NCBI GenBank assembly: GCA_003255065.1
Contig: QAOA01003589.1
Coordinates: 150,494-214,493 of the forward strand
Origin: Cercis canadensis
Taxonomy: Eukaryota > Streptophyta > Magnoliopsida > Fabales > Fabaceae
DNA length: 64,000 nt
Direction: 5' to 3'
This document shows, in pieces, positions 10,501 to 24,500 of the stretch. Position 1 is the first letter of the stretch; each line of letters begins with the position of its first letter. The notes below the pieces were generated by a model. It was not told where the DNA came from. It saw only the letters and a program-made list of their open reading frames with translations, and ran no database searches. Position numbers and translations under genes: made by a program.

Positions 10501-13427
10501 GGGATGAACTCAAACATGGTCTCGGTCTAGATATAGTGACTAAATAGGAAACAGTCCCATCCTAGAGACAGGGAAAAGCAAGAAAAATGTCCGAGTCAGA
10601 AAAAGGTATGAACCGAAACAGGGTCTCGATCCAGATATAGTGACTCAATAGGAAACAGGCCCATCCCAGATAAAGGGAAAAACAAGAAAAATATCCGAGT
10701 CAGAAACAGGTATGAACCGAATCAGGGTCTCGGTCCAGACATAGTGACTCAATAGGAAACAGGCCCATCCCAGATACAGGGAAAAACATGAAAAAAATCC
10801 GAGTCAGAAACAGGTATGAACCGAAACAGGGTCCCGATCTAGATATAGTGACTCAACAGAAAACAGGCCCATCCAAGATACAGGGAAAAACAAGAAACAT
10901 ATCCGAGTCAGAAACAGAGATAAACTGAAACAGGGTCCCGGTCTAGTTATAGTGACTCAACAGGAAACAGTCCCATCCCAGAGACAGGGAAAAACAAGAA
11001 AAATATCCGAGTCAGAAACAGCGATGAACCGAAACAGGTTCCCGGTCCAGATATATTGACTCAACAGGAAACAGGGCCATCCCAGATACAGGGAAAAACA
11101 AGAAAAATATTCGAGTCAGAAACAGGGATGAACTGAAACAGGGTCCCGGTCTAGATATAGTGACTAAATAGGAAACAGGCTCATCCCAGATAGAGGGAAA
11201 AACAAGAAAAATATCCGAGTTAGAAAAAAGGTATGAACCGAAACAGGGTCCCGGTCCAGATAAAGTGACTCAACCAGAAACAGTCCCGTCCCAAATACAG
11301 GGAAAAACAAGAAAAATATCCGAGTTAGAAAAAGGTATGAACCGAAACAGGGTCCCGATCCAGATATAGTGACTCAACAGGAAACAGTCGCGTCCCAGAT
11401 ACAGGGAAAAAATAGAAAAATATTCAAGTTAGAAAAATGTATGAACCGAAACAGGGTCCCGGTCCATATGTAGTGACTCAACAGGAAACAGGCCCATCCA
11501 AGATACAGGGAAAAACAAGAAAAATATCCGAGTCAGAAAAAGGGATGAACCGAAACAGGGTCCAGTCCAGATATAGTGACTCAACAGGAAACAGCCCCAT
11601 CCCAGATACAGGGAAAAACAAGAAAAATATCCGAGTTAGAAAAAGGTATGAACCGGAACAGGGTCCCGGTCCATATATAGTGACTCAACAGGAAAGTGGC
11701 CCATCCCAGATACAGGGAAAAGGAAGAAAAATATCCGAGTCAGAAAAAACGATGAACTGAAACAGGGTCCCGGTCTAGATATAGTGACTCAACAGGAAAC
11801 AGTCCCATCCCAGAGACAGGGAAAAACAAGAAAAATATCCGATTCAGAAACAGCGATTAACCGAAACAGGGTCCCGGTCCAGATATATTGACTCAACAGG
11901 AAACAGGCCCATCCTAGATACAGGGAAAAACAAGAAAAATATCCGAGTCAGAAATAGGGATGAACAGAAACAGGGTCCCGGTCTAGATATAGTGACTAAA
12001 TAAGAAACAGGCCCATCCCAGATACAGGGAAAAACTAGAAAAATATCCGAGTTAGAAAAAAGTTATGAACCGAAACAGGGTCCCGGTCCAAATAAAGTGA
12101 CTCAACAGGAAACAGTCCCGTCCCAGATACAGGGAAAAACAAGAAAAATATCCGAGTTAGAAAAAGGTATGAACCGAAACAGGGTCCCGGTCCATATATA
12201 GTGACTCAACAGGAAACAGGCCCATCCAAAGTACAGGGAAAAACAAGAAAAATATCCGAGTCAGAAACAGCGATGAACCGAAACAGGATCCCGGTCCAGA
12301 TATATTGACTCAACAGGAAACAGGACCATCCCAGATACAGGGAAAAGGAAGAAAAATATCCGAGTCAGAAAAAGCGATGAACTGAAACAGGGTCCCGGTC
12401 TAGATATAGTGACTCAACAGGAAACAGTCCCATCCCAGAGACAGGGAAAAACAAGAAAAATATCCGAGTCAGAAACAGCGATGAACCGAAACAGGGTCCC
12501 GGTCCAGATATATTGACTCAACAGGAAACAGGCCCATCCCAGATACAGGGAAAAACAAGAAAAATATCCGAGTCAGAAATAGGGATGAACTGAAACAGGG
12601 TCCCGGTCTAGATATAGTGACTAAATAGGAAACAGGCCCATCCCAGATACAGGGAAAAACAAGAAAAATATCCGAGTTAGAAAAAGGTATGAACCGAAAC
12701 AGGGTCCCGGTCCATATATAGTGACTCAACAGGAAACAGGCCCATCCAAAGTACAGGGAAAAACAAGAAAAATATCCGAGTCAGAAACAGCGATGAACCG
12801 AAACAGGATCCCGGTCCAGATATATTGACTCAACAGGAAACAGGACCATCCCAGATACAGGGAAAAGGAAGAAAAATATCCGAGTCAGAAAAAGCGATGA
12901 ACTGAAACAGGGTCCCGGTCTAGATATAGTGACTCAACAGGAAACAGTCCCATCCCAGAGACAGGGAAAAACAAGAAAAATATCCGAGTCAGAAACAGCG
13001 ATTAACCGAAACAGGGTCCCGGTCCAGATATATTGACTCAACAGGAAACAGGCCCATCCCAGATACAGGGAAAAACAAGAAAAATATCCGAGTCAGAAAA
13101 AGGGATGAACCGAAACAGGGTCCCGGTCTAGATATAGTGACTAAATAGGAAACAGTCCCATCCTAGAGACAGGGAAAAACAAGAAAAATATCCGAGTCAG
13201 AAACAGCGATGAACCGAAACAGGGTCCCGGTCCAGATATATTGACTCAATAGGAAACAGGCCCATCCCAGATACAGGGAAAGACAAGAAAAATATCCGAG
13301 TTAGAAAAAAGTATGAACCGAAACAGGGTCCCGGTCCATATATAGTGACTCAACAGGAAAGTGGCCCATCCCAGATATAGAGAAAAGGAAGAAAAATATC
13401 CGAGTCAGAAAAAGCGATGAACTGAAA
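7527..13427. repeat. Satellite subfamily B domain
   Basis: About 57 monomers of the same 104-bp repeat but with a coherent set of different diagnostic bases: gagttagaaaaaggtatgaacc, gtccatatatagtgac, gactaaataggaaac, cagcgatgaacc, gatatattgactc, cagagacaggg and ccaaagtacaggg. C cassettes are absent throughout. Both edges are sharp breakpoints: at about 7520-7535 a partial duplication (cagaaacagaagtcagaaac) and at about 13427 a fused monomer (gaactgaaaaccgaaac). Within it a five-monomer unit repeats at 520 bp between about 12200 and 13020. No gene. Confidence 0.92.
12190..13020. repeat. 520-bp five-monomer higher-order repeat in domain B
   Basis: The rare string ccaaagtacaggg starts at 12226 and again at 12746, exactly 5 x 104 bp apart. 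The following monomers match in order: cagcgatgaacc with aggatcccgg, then caggaccatccc, then gggaaaaggaag, then cagagacaggg. The second copy is nearly identical to the first. This fits a recent tandem duplication of a five-monomer block. Confidence 0.85.
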
Positions 13428-14059
13428 ACCGAAACAGCGTCCCGGTCCAGATATAGTGACTCAACAGGAAACAGACCCATACCAGATACAGGAAAAAACC
13501 AGAAAAATATCCGAGTCAGAAACAGGGATGAACCGAAACAGCGTCCCGGTCCAGATATAGTGACTCAACAGGAAACGGGCCCATCCCAGATGCAGGGAAA
13601 AACAAGAAAAATATCCGAGTCAGAAACAGGGATGAACCGAAATAGGGTCGCGGTCCAGATATAGTGAGTCGGCAGGAAACAGGCCCATACCAGATACAGG
13701 AAAAACCAAGAAAAATATCCGAGTCAGAAAAATGGATGAACCGAAACAGGGTCCCGGTCCAGATATAGTGACTCAACAGGAAACGGGCCCATCCCAGATG
13801 CAGGGAAAAACAAGAAAAATATCCGAGTCAGAAACAGGGATGAACCGAAACAAGGTCCCGGTCCAGATATAGTGACTCAACAGGAAACGGATAGTGACTC
13901 AACAGGAAACGGGCCCATCCCAGATGCAGGGAAAAAAACAGGGATGAACCGAAACAGGGTCCCGGTCCAGATATAGTGACTCAACAGGAAACGGGCCCAT
14001 CCCAGATGCAGGGAAAAACAAGAAAAATATCCGAGTCAGAAACAGGGATGAACCGAAAC

Positions 14060-14075
14060 TGGTTTTTCCAGTCCA
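14060..14075. other. Short foreign or inverted patch in a monomer
   Basis: The usual aaactgggtcccggtcc is replaced by aaactggtttttccagtcc. The piece ggtttttcca is the reverse complement of tggaaaaacc, a string very like the satellite's own ggaaaaac segment. It could be a tiny templated inversion; at ten bases this is weak. Confidence 0.4.
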
Positions 14076-17000
14076 GATATAGTGACTCAACAGGAAACAG
14101 GCCCATCCCAGATACAGGGAAAAACAAGAAAAATATCCAAGTCAGAAACAGGGATAAACCGAAATAGGGTGCCGGTCCAGATATAGTGAGTCAACAGGAA
14201 ACAGGCCCATACCAGATACAGGAAAAAACAAGAAAAATATCCGAGTCAGAAACAGGGATGAACCGAAACTGGGTCCCGGTCCAGATATAGTGACTCAACA
14301 GGAAACAGGCCCATCCCAGATGTAGGGAATAACAGGAAAAATATCCGAGTCAGAAACAGGGATGAACCGAAACTGGGTCCCAGTCCAGATATAGTGACTC
14401 AACAGGAAACAGGCCCATCCCAGATACAGGGAAAAACAAGAAAAATATCCGAGTCAGAAAAAGGGATGAACCGAAACAGGGTCCCGGTCCAGATATAGTG
14501 ACTCACCAGGAAACAGGCCCATCGCAGATATAGGTAAAAACAATAAAAATATCTGAGTCAGAAACATGGAAGAACTGAAATAGGGTCCCGGTCTAGATAT
14601 AGTGACTCACCGAGAAACAGTCCCGTCGCAGAACATGGAAAAAAGAGAAAAATATTCGAGTCGGAAACAGGGATGAACCGAAACAGGGTCCCGGTCCAGA
14701 TATAGTGACTCACCAGGAAACAGGCCCATCATAGATACAGTGGTCCACAAGAAAAATATCCGAGTTAAAAACAGGGATGAACCGAAACAGGGTCCCGGTC
14801 CAGATATAGTGACTCAAAGGAAACAGTCCATCCCAGATACAGGGAAAAAAAAGAAAAATATCCGAGTCAGAAACAGGGATGAACCGAAACAGGGTCCCGG
14901 TCCAGATATAGTGACTCAACAGGAAACGTGCCCATCCAAGATGCAGGGAAAAACAAGAAAAATATCTGAGTCAGAAACAGGGATGAACCGAAATAGGGTC
15001 CCGGTCCAGATATAGTGACTCAACAGGAAACGGGCCCATCCCAGATGCAGGGAAAAACAAGTAAAATATCCGAGTCTGAAACAGAGATGAACCGAAATAG
15101 GGTCCCGGAAACCGAAACAGGGTCCCGGTCCAGATATAGTGACTCACCAGGAAATAGGCCCATCGCAGATATAGGTAAAAACATTAAAAATATCTGGGTC
15201 AGAAACATGGATGAACTGAAATAGGGTCCCGGTCTAGATATAGTGACTCACCGAGAAACAGTCCCGTCGCAGATACATGGAAAAAAGAGAAAAATATTCT
15301 AGTCGGAAATAGGGATGAACCGAAACAGGGTCCCGGTCCAGATATAGTGACTCACCAGGAAACAGGCCCATCATAGATACAGTGGTCCACAAGAAAAATA
15401 TCCGAGTTAGAAACAGGGATGAACCGAAACAGGGTCCCGGTCCAGATATAGTGACTCAACAGGAAACAGTCCATCCCAGATACAGGGAAAAACAAGAAAA
15501 ATATCCGAGTCAGAAACAGGGATGAACCGAAACAAGGTCCCGGTCCAGATATAGTGACTCAACAGGAAACGGGCCCATCCCAGATGCAGGGAAAAACAAG
15601 AAAAATATCCGAGTCAGAAACAGGGATGAACCGAATTAGGGGCCCAGTCCAGATATAGTGAGTCAACAGGAAACAGGCCCATACCAGATACAGGAAAAAA
15701 CAAGAAAAATATCCGGGTCAGAAACAGGGATGAACCGAAACTGGGTCCCGGTCCAGATATAGTGACTCAACAGGAAACAGGCCCATCCCAGATACAGGGA
15801 AAAACAAGAAGAATATCCGAGCCAGAAAAAGGGATGAACCGAAATAGGGTCCCGGTCCAGATATAGTGACTCAACAGGAAACGGGCCCATCCCAGATGCA
15901 GGGAAAAACAAGAAAAATATCCGAGTCAGAAACAGGGATAAAGCGAAATAGGGTGCCGGTCCAGATATAGTGAGTCAACAGGAAACAGGCCCATATCAGA
16001 TACAAGAAAAAACAAGATAAATATCCGAGTCAGAAACAGGGATGAACCGAAACAGGGTCCCGGTCCAGATATAGTGACTCAACAGGAAACAGGCCCATCC
16101 CAGATACAGGGAAAAACAAGAAAAATATCCGAGTCAGAAACAGGGATAAACCGAAATAGGGTGCCGGTCCAGATATAGTGAGTCAACAGGAAACAGGCCC
16201 ATACCAGATACAGGAAAAAACAAGAAAAATATCCGAGTCAGAAACAGGGATGAACCGAAACTGGGTCCCGGTCCAGATATAGTGACTCAACAGGAAACAG
16301 GCCCATCCCAGATACAGGGAAAAACAAGAAAAATATCCGAGTCAGAAACAGGGATAAACCGAAATAGGGTGCCGGTCCAGATATAGTGAGTCAACAGGAA
16401 ACAGGCCCATACCAGATACAGGAAAAAACAAGAAAAATATCCGAGTCAGAAACAGGGATGAACCGAAACTGGGTCCCGGTCCAGATATAGTGACTCAACA
16501 GGAAACAGGCCCATCCCAGATACAGGGAAAAACAGGAAAAATATCCGAGTCAGAAACAGGGATGAACCGAAACTGGGACCCGATCCAGATATAGTGACTC
16601 AACAGGAAACAGGCCCATCCCAGATACAGGAAAGAAAAATATCCGAGTCAGAAAATGGTATGAACCGAAACTGGGTCTCGGTCCAGATATAGTGAGTCAA
16701 CAGGAAACAGGCCCATCCCAGATATATGGAAAAACAGGAAAAATATCCGAGTCAGAAACAGGGATGAACCGAAACTGGGTCCCGGTCCAGATATAGTGAC
16801 TCAACAGGAAACAGGCCCATCCCAGATACAGGGAAAAACAAGAAAAATATCCGAGTCAGAAACAGGGATAAACCGAAATAGGGTGCCGGTCCAGATATAG
16901 TGAGTCAACAGGAAACACGCACATACCAGATACAGGAAAAAACAAGAAAAATATCCGAGTCAGAAACAGGGATGAACCGAAACAGGGTCCCGGTCCAGAT

Positions 17001-20000
17001 ATAGTGACTCAACAGGAAACGGGCCCATCCCAGATGCAGGGAAAAACAAGAAAAATATCCGAGTCAGAAACAGGGATGAAACGAAACAAGGTCCCGGTCC
17101 AGATATAGTGACTCAACAGGAAATGGGCCCATCCCAGATATAGGGAAAAACAAGAAAAATATCCGAGTCAGAAAAAGGGATGAATCGAAACAGGGTCCCG
17201 GTCTAGATATAGTGACTCTCCAGGAAACAGGCCCATCCCAGATGCAGGGAAAAACAAGAAAAATATCCGAGTCAGTTACAGGGATGAACTGAAACAAGGT
17301 CCCGGTCCAGATATAGTGACTCAACAGGAAACGGGCCCATCCCAGATGCAGGGAAAAACAAGAAAAATATCCGAGTCAGAAACAGGGATGAACCGAAACT
17401 GGGTCCCGGTCCAGATATAGTGACTCAACAGGAAACAGGCCCATCCCAGATATAGGGAAAAACAGGAAAAATATCCGAGTCAGAAACAGGGATGAACCGA
17501 AACTGGGTCCCGGTCCAGATATAGTGGCTCAACAGGAAACATGCCCATCCCAGATACAGGGAAAAATAAGAAAAATATCCGAGTCAGAAAAAGGGATGAA
17601 CCGAAACAGGGTCCCGGTCCAGATATAGTGAGTCACCAGGAAACAGGCCCATCGCAGATATAGGTAAAAACAATAAAAATATCTGAGTCAGAAACATGGA
17701 TGAACTGAAATAGGGTCCCGGTCTAGATATAGTGACTCACCGAGAAACAGTCCCGTCGCAGATACATGGAAAAAAGAGAAAAATATTCGAGTCGGAAACA
17801 GGGATGAACCGAAACAGGGTCCCGGTCCAGATATAGTGACTGACCAGGAAACAGGCCCATCATAGATACAGTGGTCCACAAGAAAAAAATAGTGACTCAA
17901 CAGGAAACAGGCCCATCGCAGATATAGGTAAAAATAATAAAAATATCCGAGTCAGAAACATGGATGAACCGAAATAGGGTCCCGGTCTAGATATAGTGAC
18001 TCACCGGGAAACAGTCACGTCGCAGATACATGGAAAAAGAAGAAAAATATTCGAGTCGGAAACAGGGATGAACCGAAACAGGGTCCCGGTCCAGATATAG
18101 TGACTCACCAGGAAACAGGCCCATCATAGATACAGTGGTCCACAAGAAAAATATCCGAGTTAGAAACAGGGATGAACCGAAACAGGGTCCCGGTCCAGAT
18201 ATAGTGACTCAACAGGAAACAGTCCATCCCAGATAAAGGGAAAAACAAGAAAAATATCCGAGTCAGAAACAGGGATGAACCGAAACAGGGTCCCGGTCCA
18301 GATATAGTGACTCACCAGGAAACAGGCCCATCCCAGATACAGGGAAAAACAAGAAAAATATCTGAGTCAGAAACAGGGATGAACTGAAACAGGGTCCCGG
18401 TCCAGATATAGTGACTCAACATGAAACAGTCCCGTCCCAGATACAGGGAAAAACAAGAAAAATATCCTAGTCAGAAACAGGTATGAACCGAAACAAGGTC
18501 CCGGTCCAGATATAGTCACTCACAAGGAAACAGTCCCGTCGCAGATACGGGGAAAAACAAGAAAAATATTCGAGTCTGAAAAAGGGATGAACCGAAACAG
18601 GGTCCTGGTCCAGATATAGTGACTCACTAGGAAACAGGCCCATCGCAAATATAGGTAAAAACAATAAAAATATCCGAGTCAGAAACAGGGATGAACGGAA
18701 ATAGGGTCCCGGTCTAGACATATTGACTCACTGGGAAACCGTCCCATCGCAGATACAGGGCAAAACAAGAAAAATATTCGAGTCGGAAACAGGGATGCAC
18801 CGAAACCGCGTCACGGTCCAGATATAGTGACTCACCAGGAAACAGGCCCATCATAGGTACAGTGGTCCACAAGAAAAATATCCGAGTTAGAAACAGGGAT
18901 GAACCGAAATAGGGTCCCGGTCCAAATATAGTAACTCAACAGGAAACAGCCCATCCCAGATACAGGGAAAAACAGGAAAAATATCTGAGTCAGAAAAAGG
19001 GATGATCCGAAACAGGGTCCCGGTCTAGATATAGTGACTCAACAGGAAACAGGCCCATCCCAGATACAGGGAAAAATAAGAAAAATATCAGAGACAGAAA
19101 AAGGGATGAACCGAAACAGGGTCCCGGTCCAGATATATTGACTCACCAAGAAACAGGCCCATCGCAGATATAGGTAAAAACAATAAAAATATCCGAGTCA
19201 GAAACAGGGATGAACTGAAATAGGGTCCCGGTCTAGATATAGTGACTCACCGGGAAATAGTCCCGTCGCAGATACATGGAAAAACAAGAAAAATATTCGA
19301 GTCGGAAACAGGGATGAACCGAAACAGGGTCCTGGTCCAGATATAGTGACTCATCAGGAAACAGGCCCATCATAGATACAGTGGTACACAAGAAAAATAT
19401 CCGAGTTAGAAACAGGGATGAACCCAAACAGGGTCCCGGTCCAGATATAGTGACTCAACAGGAAACAATCCACCCCAGGTACAGGGAAAAACGAGAAAAA
19501 TATCCGAGTCAGAAACAGGGATGAACCGAAACAGGGTCTCGGTCCAGATATAGTGACTCAACAGGAAACAGGCCCATCCCAGATGCAGGAAAAAACAAGA
19601 AAACTATCCGAGTCAGAAACAGGGATGAACCGAAATAGGGTCCCGATCCAGATATAGTAACTCAACAGGTAACAGGCCCATACCAGATACAGAGAAAAAC
19701 AAGAAAAATATCCGAGTCAGAAACAGGGATGAACCGAAACAGGGTCCCGGTCCAGATATAGTGACTCAACAGGGAACAGGCCCATCCCAGATATAGGAAA
19801 AACAAGAAAAATATCCGAGTCAGAAACAGGGATGAACCGAAACAGGGTCCCGGTCCAGATATAGTTACTCAACAGGAAACAGGCCCATCCCAGATACAGG
19901 GAAAAACAAGAAAAATATCCGTGTCAGAAAAATGGATGAACCGAAACAAGGTCCCGGTCCAGATATAGTGACTCACCACGAAACAGGCCCATCGCAGATA

Positions 20001-21033
20001 TAGGTAAAAACAATAAAAATATCCGAGTCAGAAACATGGATGAACTGAAATAGGGTCCCGGTCTAGATATAGTGACTCACCGGGAAACAGTCCCGTCGCA
20101 GATACATGAAAAAACAAGAAAAAATATTCGAGTCGGAAACAGGGATGAACCGAAACAGGGTCCCGGTCCAGATATAGTGACTCACCAGGAAACAGGCCCA
20201 TCATAGATACAATGGTCCACAAGAAAAATATCCGAGTTAGAAACAGGGATGAACCGAAACAGGGTCCCGGTCCAGATATAGTGACTCAACAGGAAACAGT
20301 CCCATCCCAAATGCAGGGAAAAACAAGAAAACTATCCGAGTCAGAAACATGGATGAAACGAAATAGGGTCCCGGTCCAGATATAGTAACTCAACAGGAAA
20401 CAGGCCCATACCAGATACAGAGAAAAACAAGAAAAAGATCCGACTCAGAAACAAGGATGAACCGAAACAGGGTCCCTGTCCAGATATAGTGACTCAACAG
20501 GAAACAGGCCCATCCCAGATACAGGGAAAAACAAGAAAAATATCCGAGTCAGAAACAAGGCTGAACCGAAACAGGGTCCCGGTCCAGATATAGTGACTTA
20601 ACAAGAAACAGTCCCATCCCAGATACAGGGAAAATCAAGAAAAATATCCGAGTCAGAAACAGGGATGAACTGAAATAGGGTCCCAGTCTAGATATAGTGA
20701 CTCACCGAGAAACAGTCCCGTCGCAGATACATGGAAAAAAGAGAAAAATATTCGAGTCGGAAACAGGGTTGAACCAAAACAGGGTCCCGGTCCAGATATA
20801 GTGACTCACCAGGAAACAGGCCCATCATAGATACAGTGGTCCACAAGAAAAATTTCCGAGTTAGAAACAGGGATGAACCGATACAGGGTGCCGGTCCAGA
20901 TATAGTGACTCAACAGGAAACAGTCCATCCCAGATACAGGGAAAAACAAGAAAAATATCCGAGTCAGAAACAGGGATGAACCGAAACAGGTTCCCGGTCC
21001 AGATATACTGACTCAACAGGAAACGGGCCCATC

Positions 21034-21505
21034 CCAGATGCAGGGAAAAACAAGAAAAATATCCGAGTCAGAAACAGGGATGAACCGAAACAGGGTCCCG
21101 GTCCAGATATAGTGACTCAACAGGAAACGGGCCCATCCCAGATGCAGGGAAAAACAAGAAAAATATCCGAGTCAGAAACAGGGATGAACCGAAACAGGGT
21201 CCCGGTCCAGATATAGTGACTCAACAGGAAACGGGCCCATCCCAGATGCAGGGAAAAACAAGAAAAATATCCGAGTCAGAAACAGGGATGAACCGAAACA
21301 GGGTCCCGGTCCAGATATAGTGACTCAACAGGAAACGGGCCCATCCCAGATGCAGGGAAAAACAAGAAAAATATCCGAGTCAGAAACAGGGATGAACCGA
21401 AACAGGGTCCCGGTCCAGATATAGTGACTCAACAGGAAACGGGCCCATCCCAGATGCAGGGAAAAACAAGAAAAATATCCGAGTCAGAAACAGGGATGAA
21501 CCGAA
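21034..21505. repeat. Block of near-identical A monomers (gatgcaggg variant)
   Basis: About four and a half consecutive monomers starting at 21034, 21138, 21242, 21346 and 21450 read the same base for base as far as I can see. All carry aaacgggcccatcccagatgcaggg and cgaaacaggg. Neighbouring monomers differ at several sites, so this is a local recent amplification or an assembly-collapsed/expanded tract. Confidence 0.8.
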
Positions 21506-24500
21506 ATAGGGTCCCGGTCCAGATATAGTGAGTCAACAGGAAACAGGCCCATACCAGATACAGGGAAAAACAAGAAAAATATCCGAGTCAGAAACAGGGA
21601 TGAACCGAAACTGGGTCCCGGTCCAGATATAGTGACTCAACAGGAAACAGGCCCATCCCAGATATAGGGAAAAACAGGAAAAATATCCGAGTCAGAAACA
21701 GGGATGAACCGAAACTGGGTCCCGGTCCAGATATAGTGACTCAACAGGAAACAGGCCCATCCCAGATACAGGGAAAAACAGGAAAAATATCCGAGTCAGA
21801 AACAGGGATGAACCGAAACTGGGTCCCGGTCCAGATATAGTGACTCAACAGGAAACAGGCCCATCCCAGATACAGGGAAAAACAAGAAAAATATCCGAGT
21901 CAGAAAAAGGGATGAACCGAAACAGGGTCCCGGTCCAGATATAGTGACTCACCAGGAAACAGGCCCATCGCAGATATAGGTAAAAACAATAAAAATATCC
22001 GAGTCAGAAACAGAGATGAACTGAAATAGGGTCCCAGTCTAGATATAGTGACTCACCGAGAAACAGTCCCGTCGCAGATACATGGAAAAAAGAGAAAAAT
22101 ATTCGAGTCGGAAACAGGGATGAACCGAAACAGGGTCCCGGTCCAGATATAGTGACTCACCAGGAAACAGGCCCATCATAGATACAGTGGTTCACAAGAA
22201 AAATTTCCGAGTTAGAAACAGGGATGAACCGAAACAGGGTCCCGGTCCAGATATAGTGACTCAACAGGAAATAGTCCATCCCAGATACAGGGAAAAACAA
22301 GAAAAATACCCGAGTCAGAAACAGGGATGAAGAAACTCGGTCCCGGTCCAGATATAGTGACTCAACAGGAAACAGGCCCATCCCATATATATGGAAAAAC
22401 AGGAAAAATATCCGAGTGAGAAACAGGGATGAACCGAAACTGGGTCCCGGTCCAGATATAGTGACTCAATAGGAAACAGGCCCATACCAAATACAGGGAA
22501 AAACAAGAAAAATATCCGACTCAGAAACAGGGATAAACCGAAATAGGGTGCCGGTCCAGATATAGTGAGTCAACAGGAAACAGGTCCATACCAGATACAG
22601 GAAAAAACCAGAAAAATATCCGAGTCAGAAACAGGGATGAACCGAAACTGGGTCCCGGTCCAGATATAGTGACTCAACAGGAAACAGGCCCATCCCAGAT
22701 ACAGGGAAAAACAAGAAAAATATCCGAGTCAGAAAAAGGGATGAACCGAAACAGGGTCCCGGTCCAGATATAGTGACTCACCAGGAAACAGGCCCATCGC
22801 AGATATAGGTAAAAACAATAAAAATATCCGAGTCAGAAACAGGGATGAACTGAAATAGGGTCCCGGTCTAGATATAGTGACTCACCGAGAAACAGTCCCG
22901 TCGCAGATACATGGAAAAAAGAGAAAAATAATTGAGTCGGAAACAGGGATGAACCGAAACAGGGTCCCGGTCCAGATATAGCGACTCACCAGGAAACAGG
23001 CCCATCATAGATACAGAGGTCCACAAGAAAAATATCCGAGTTAGAAACAGGGATGAACCGAAACAGGGTCCCGGTCCAGATATAGTGACTCAATAGGAAA
23101 CAGTCCATCCCAGATACAGGGAAAAACAGGAAAAATATCCGAGTCAAAAAAAGGGAAAAACAGGAAAAATATCCGAGTCAGAAACACGGATGAACCCAAA
23201 CTGGGTCCCGGTCCAGATATAGTGACTCAACAGGAAACAGGCCCATCCCAGATACAGGGAAAAACAAGAAAAATATCCGAGTCAGAAACAGGGATAAACC
23301 GAAATAGGGTGCCGGTCCAGATATAGTGAGTCAACAGGAAACAGGCCCATACCAGATACAGGAAAAAACAAGAAAAATATCCGAGTCAGAAACAGGGATG
23401 AACCGAAACAGGGTCCCGGTCCAGATATAGTGACTCAACAGGAAACGGGCCCATCCCAGATGCAGGGAAAAACAAGAAAAATATCCGAGTCAGAAACAGG
23501 GATGAACCGAAACAAGGTCCCGGTCCAGATATAGTGACTCAACAGGAAACGGGCCCATCCCGGATACAGGGAAGAACAAGAATAATATCCGAGTCAGAAA
23601 CAGGGATGAACCGAAACAGGGTCCCGGTCCAGATATAGTGACTCAACAGGAAACGGGCCCATCCCAGATGCAGGGAAAAACAAGAAAAATATCCGAGTCA
23701 GAAACAGGGATGAACCGAAACAAGGTCCCGGTCCAGATATAGTGACTCAATAGGAAACGGGCCCATCCCAGATACAGGGAAAAACAAGAAAACTATCCGA
23801 GTCAGAAACAGGGATAAACCGAAATAAGGTGCCGGTCCAGATATAGTGAGACAACAGGAAACAGGCCCATACCAGATACAGGAAAAAACAAGAAAAATAT
23901 CCGAGTCAGAAACTGCGATGAACCGAAACTGGGTCCCGGTCCAGATATAGTGACTCAACAGGAAACAGGCCCATCCTAGATACAGGGAAAAACAAGAAAA
24001 ATATCCGAGTCAGAAACAGGGATGAACCGAAACTGGGTCCCGGTCCAGATATAGTGACTCAACAGGAAACAGGCCCATCCCAGATACAGGGAAAAACAGG
24101 AAAAATATCCGAGTCAGAAACAGGGATGAACCGAAACTGGGTCCCGGTCCAGATATAGTGACTCAACAGGAAACAGGCCCATCCCAGATACAGGGAAAAA
24201 CAAGAAAAATATCCGAGTCAGAAACAGGGATGAACCGAAACAGGGTCCCGGTCCAGATATAGTGGCTCAACAGGAAACGGGCCCATCCCAGATGCAGGGA
24301 AAAACAAGAAAAATATCCGAGTCAGAAATAGGGATGAACCAAAATAAGGTCCCGGTCCAGATATAGTGAGTCAACAGGAAACAGGCCATCCCGGTCCAGA
24401 TATAGTGACTCACCAGGAAACAGGCCCATCATAGTTACAGTGGTCCACAAGAAAAATATACGAGTTAGAAACAGGGATGACCCGAAACAGGGTCCCGGTC

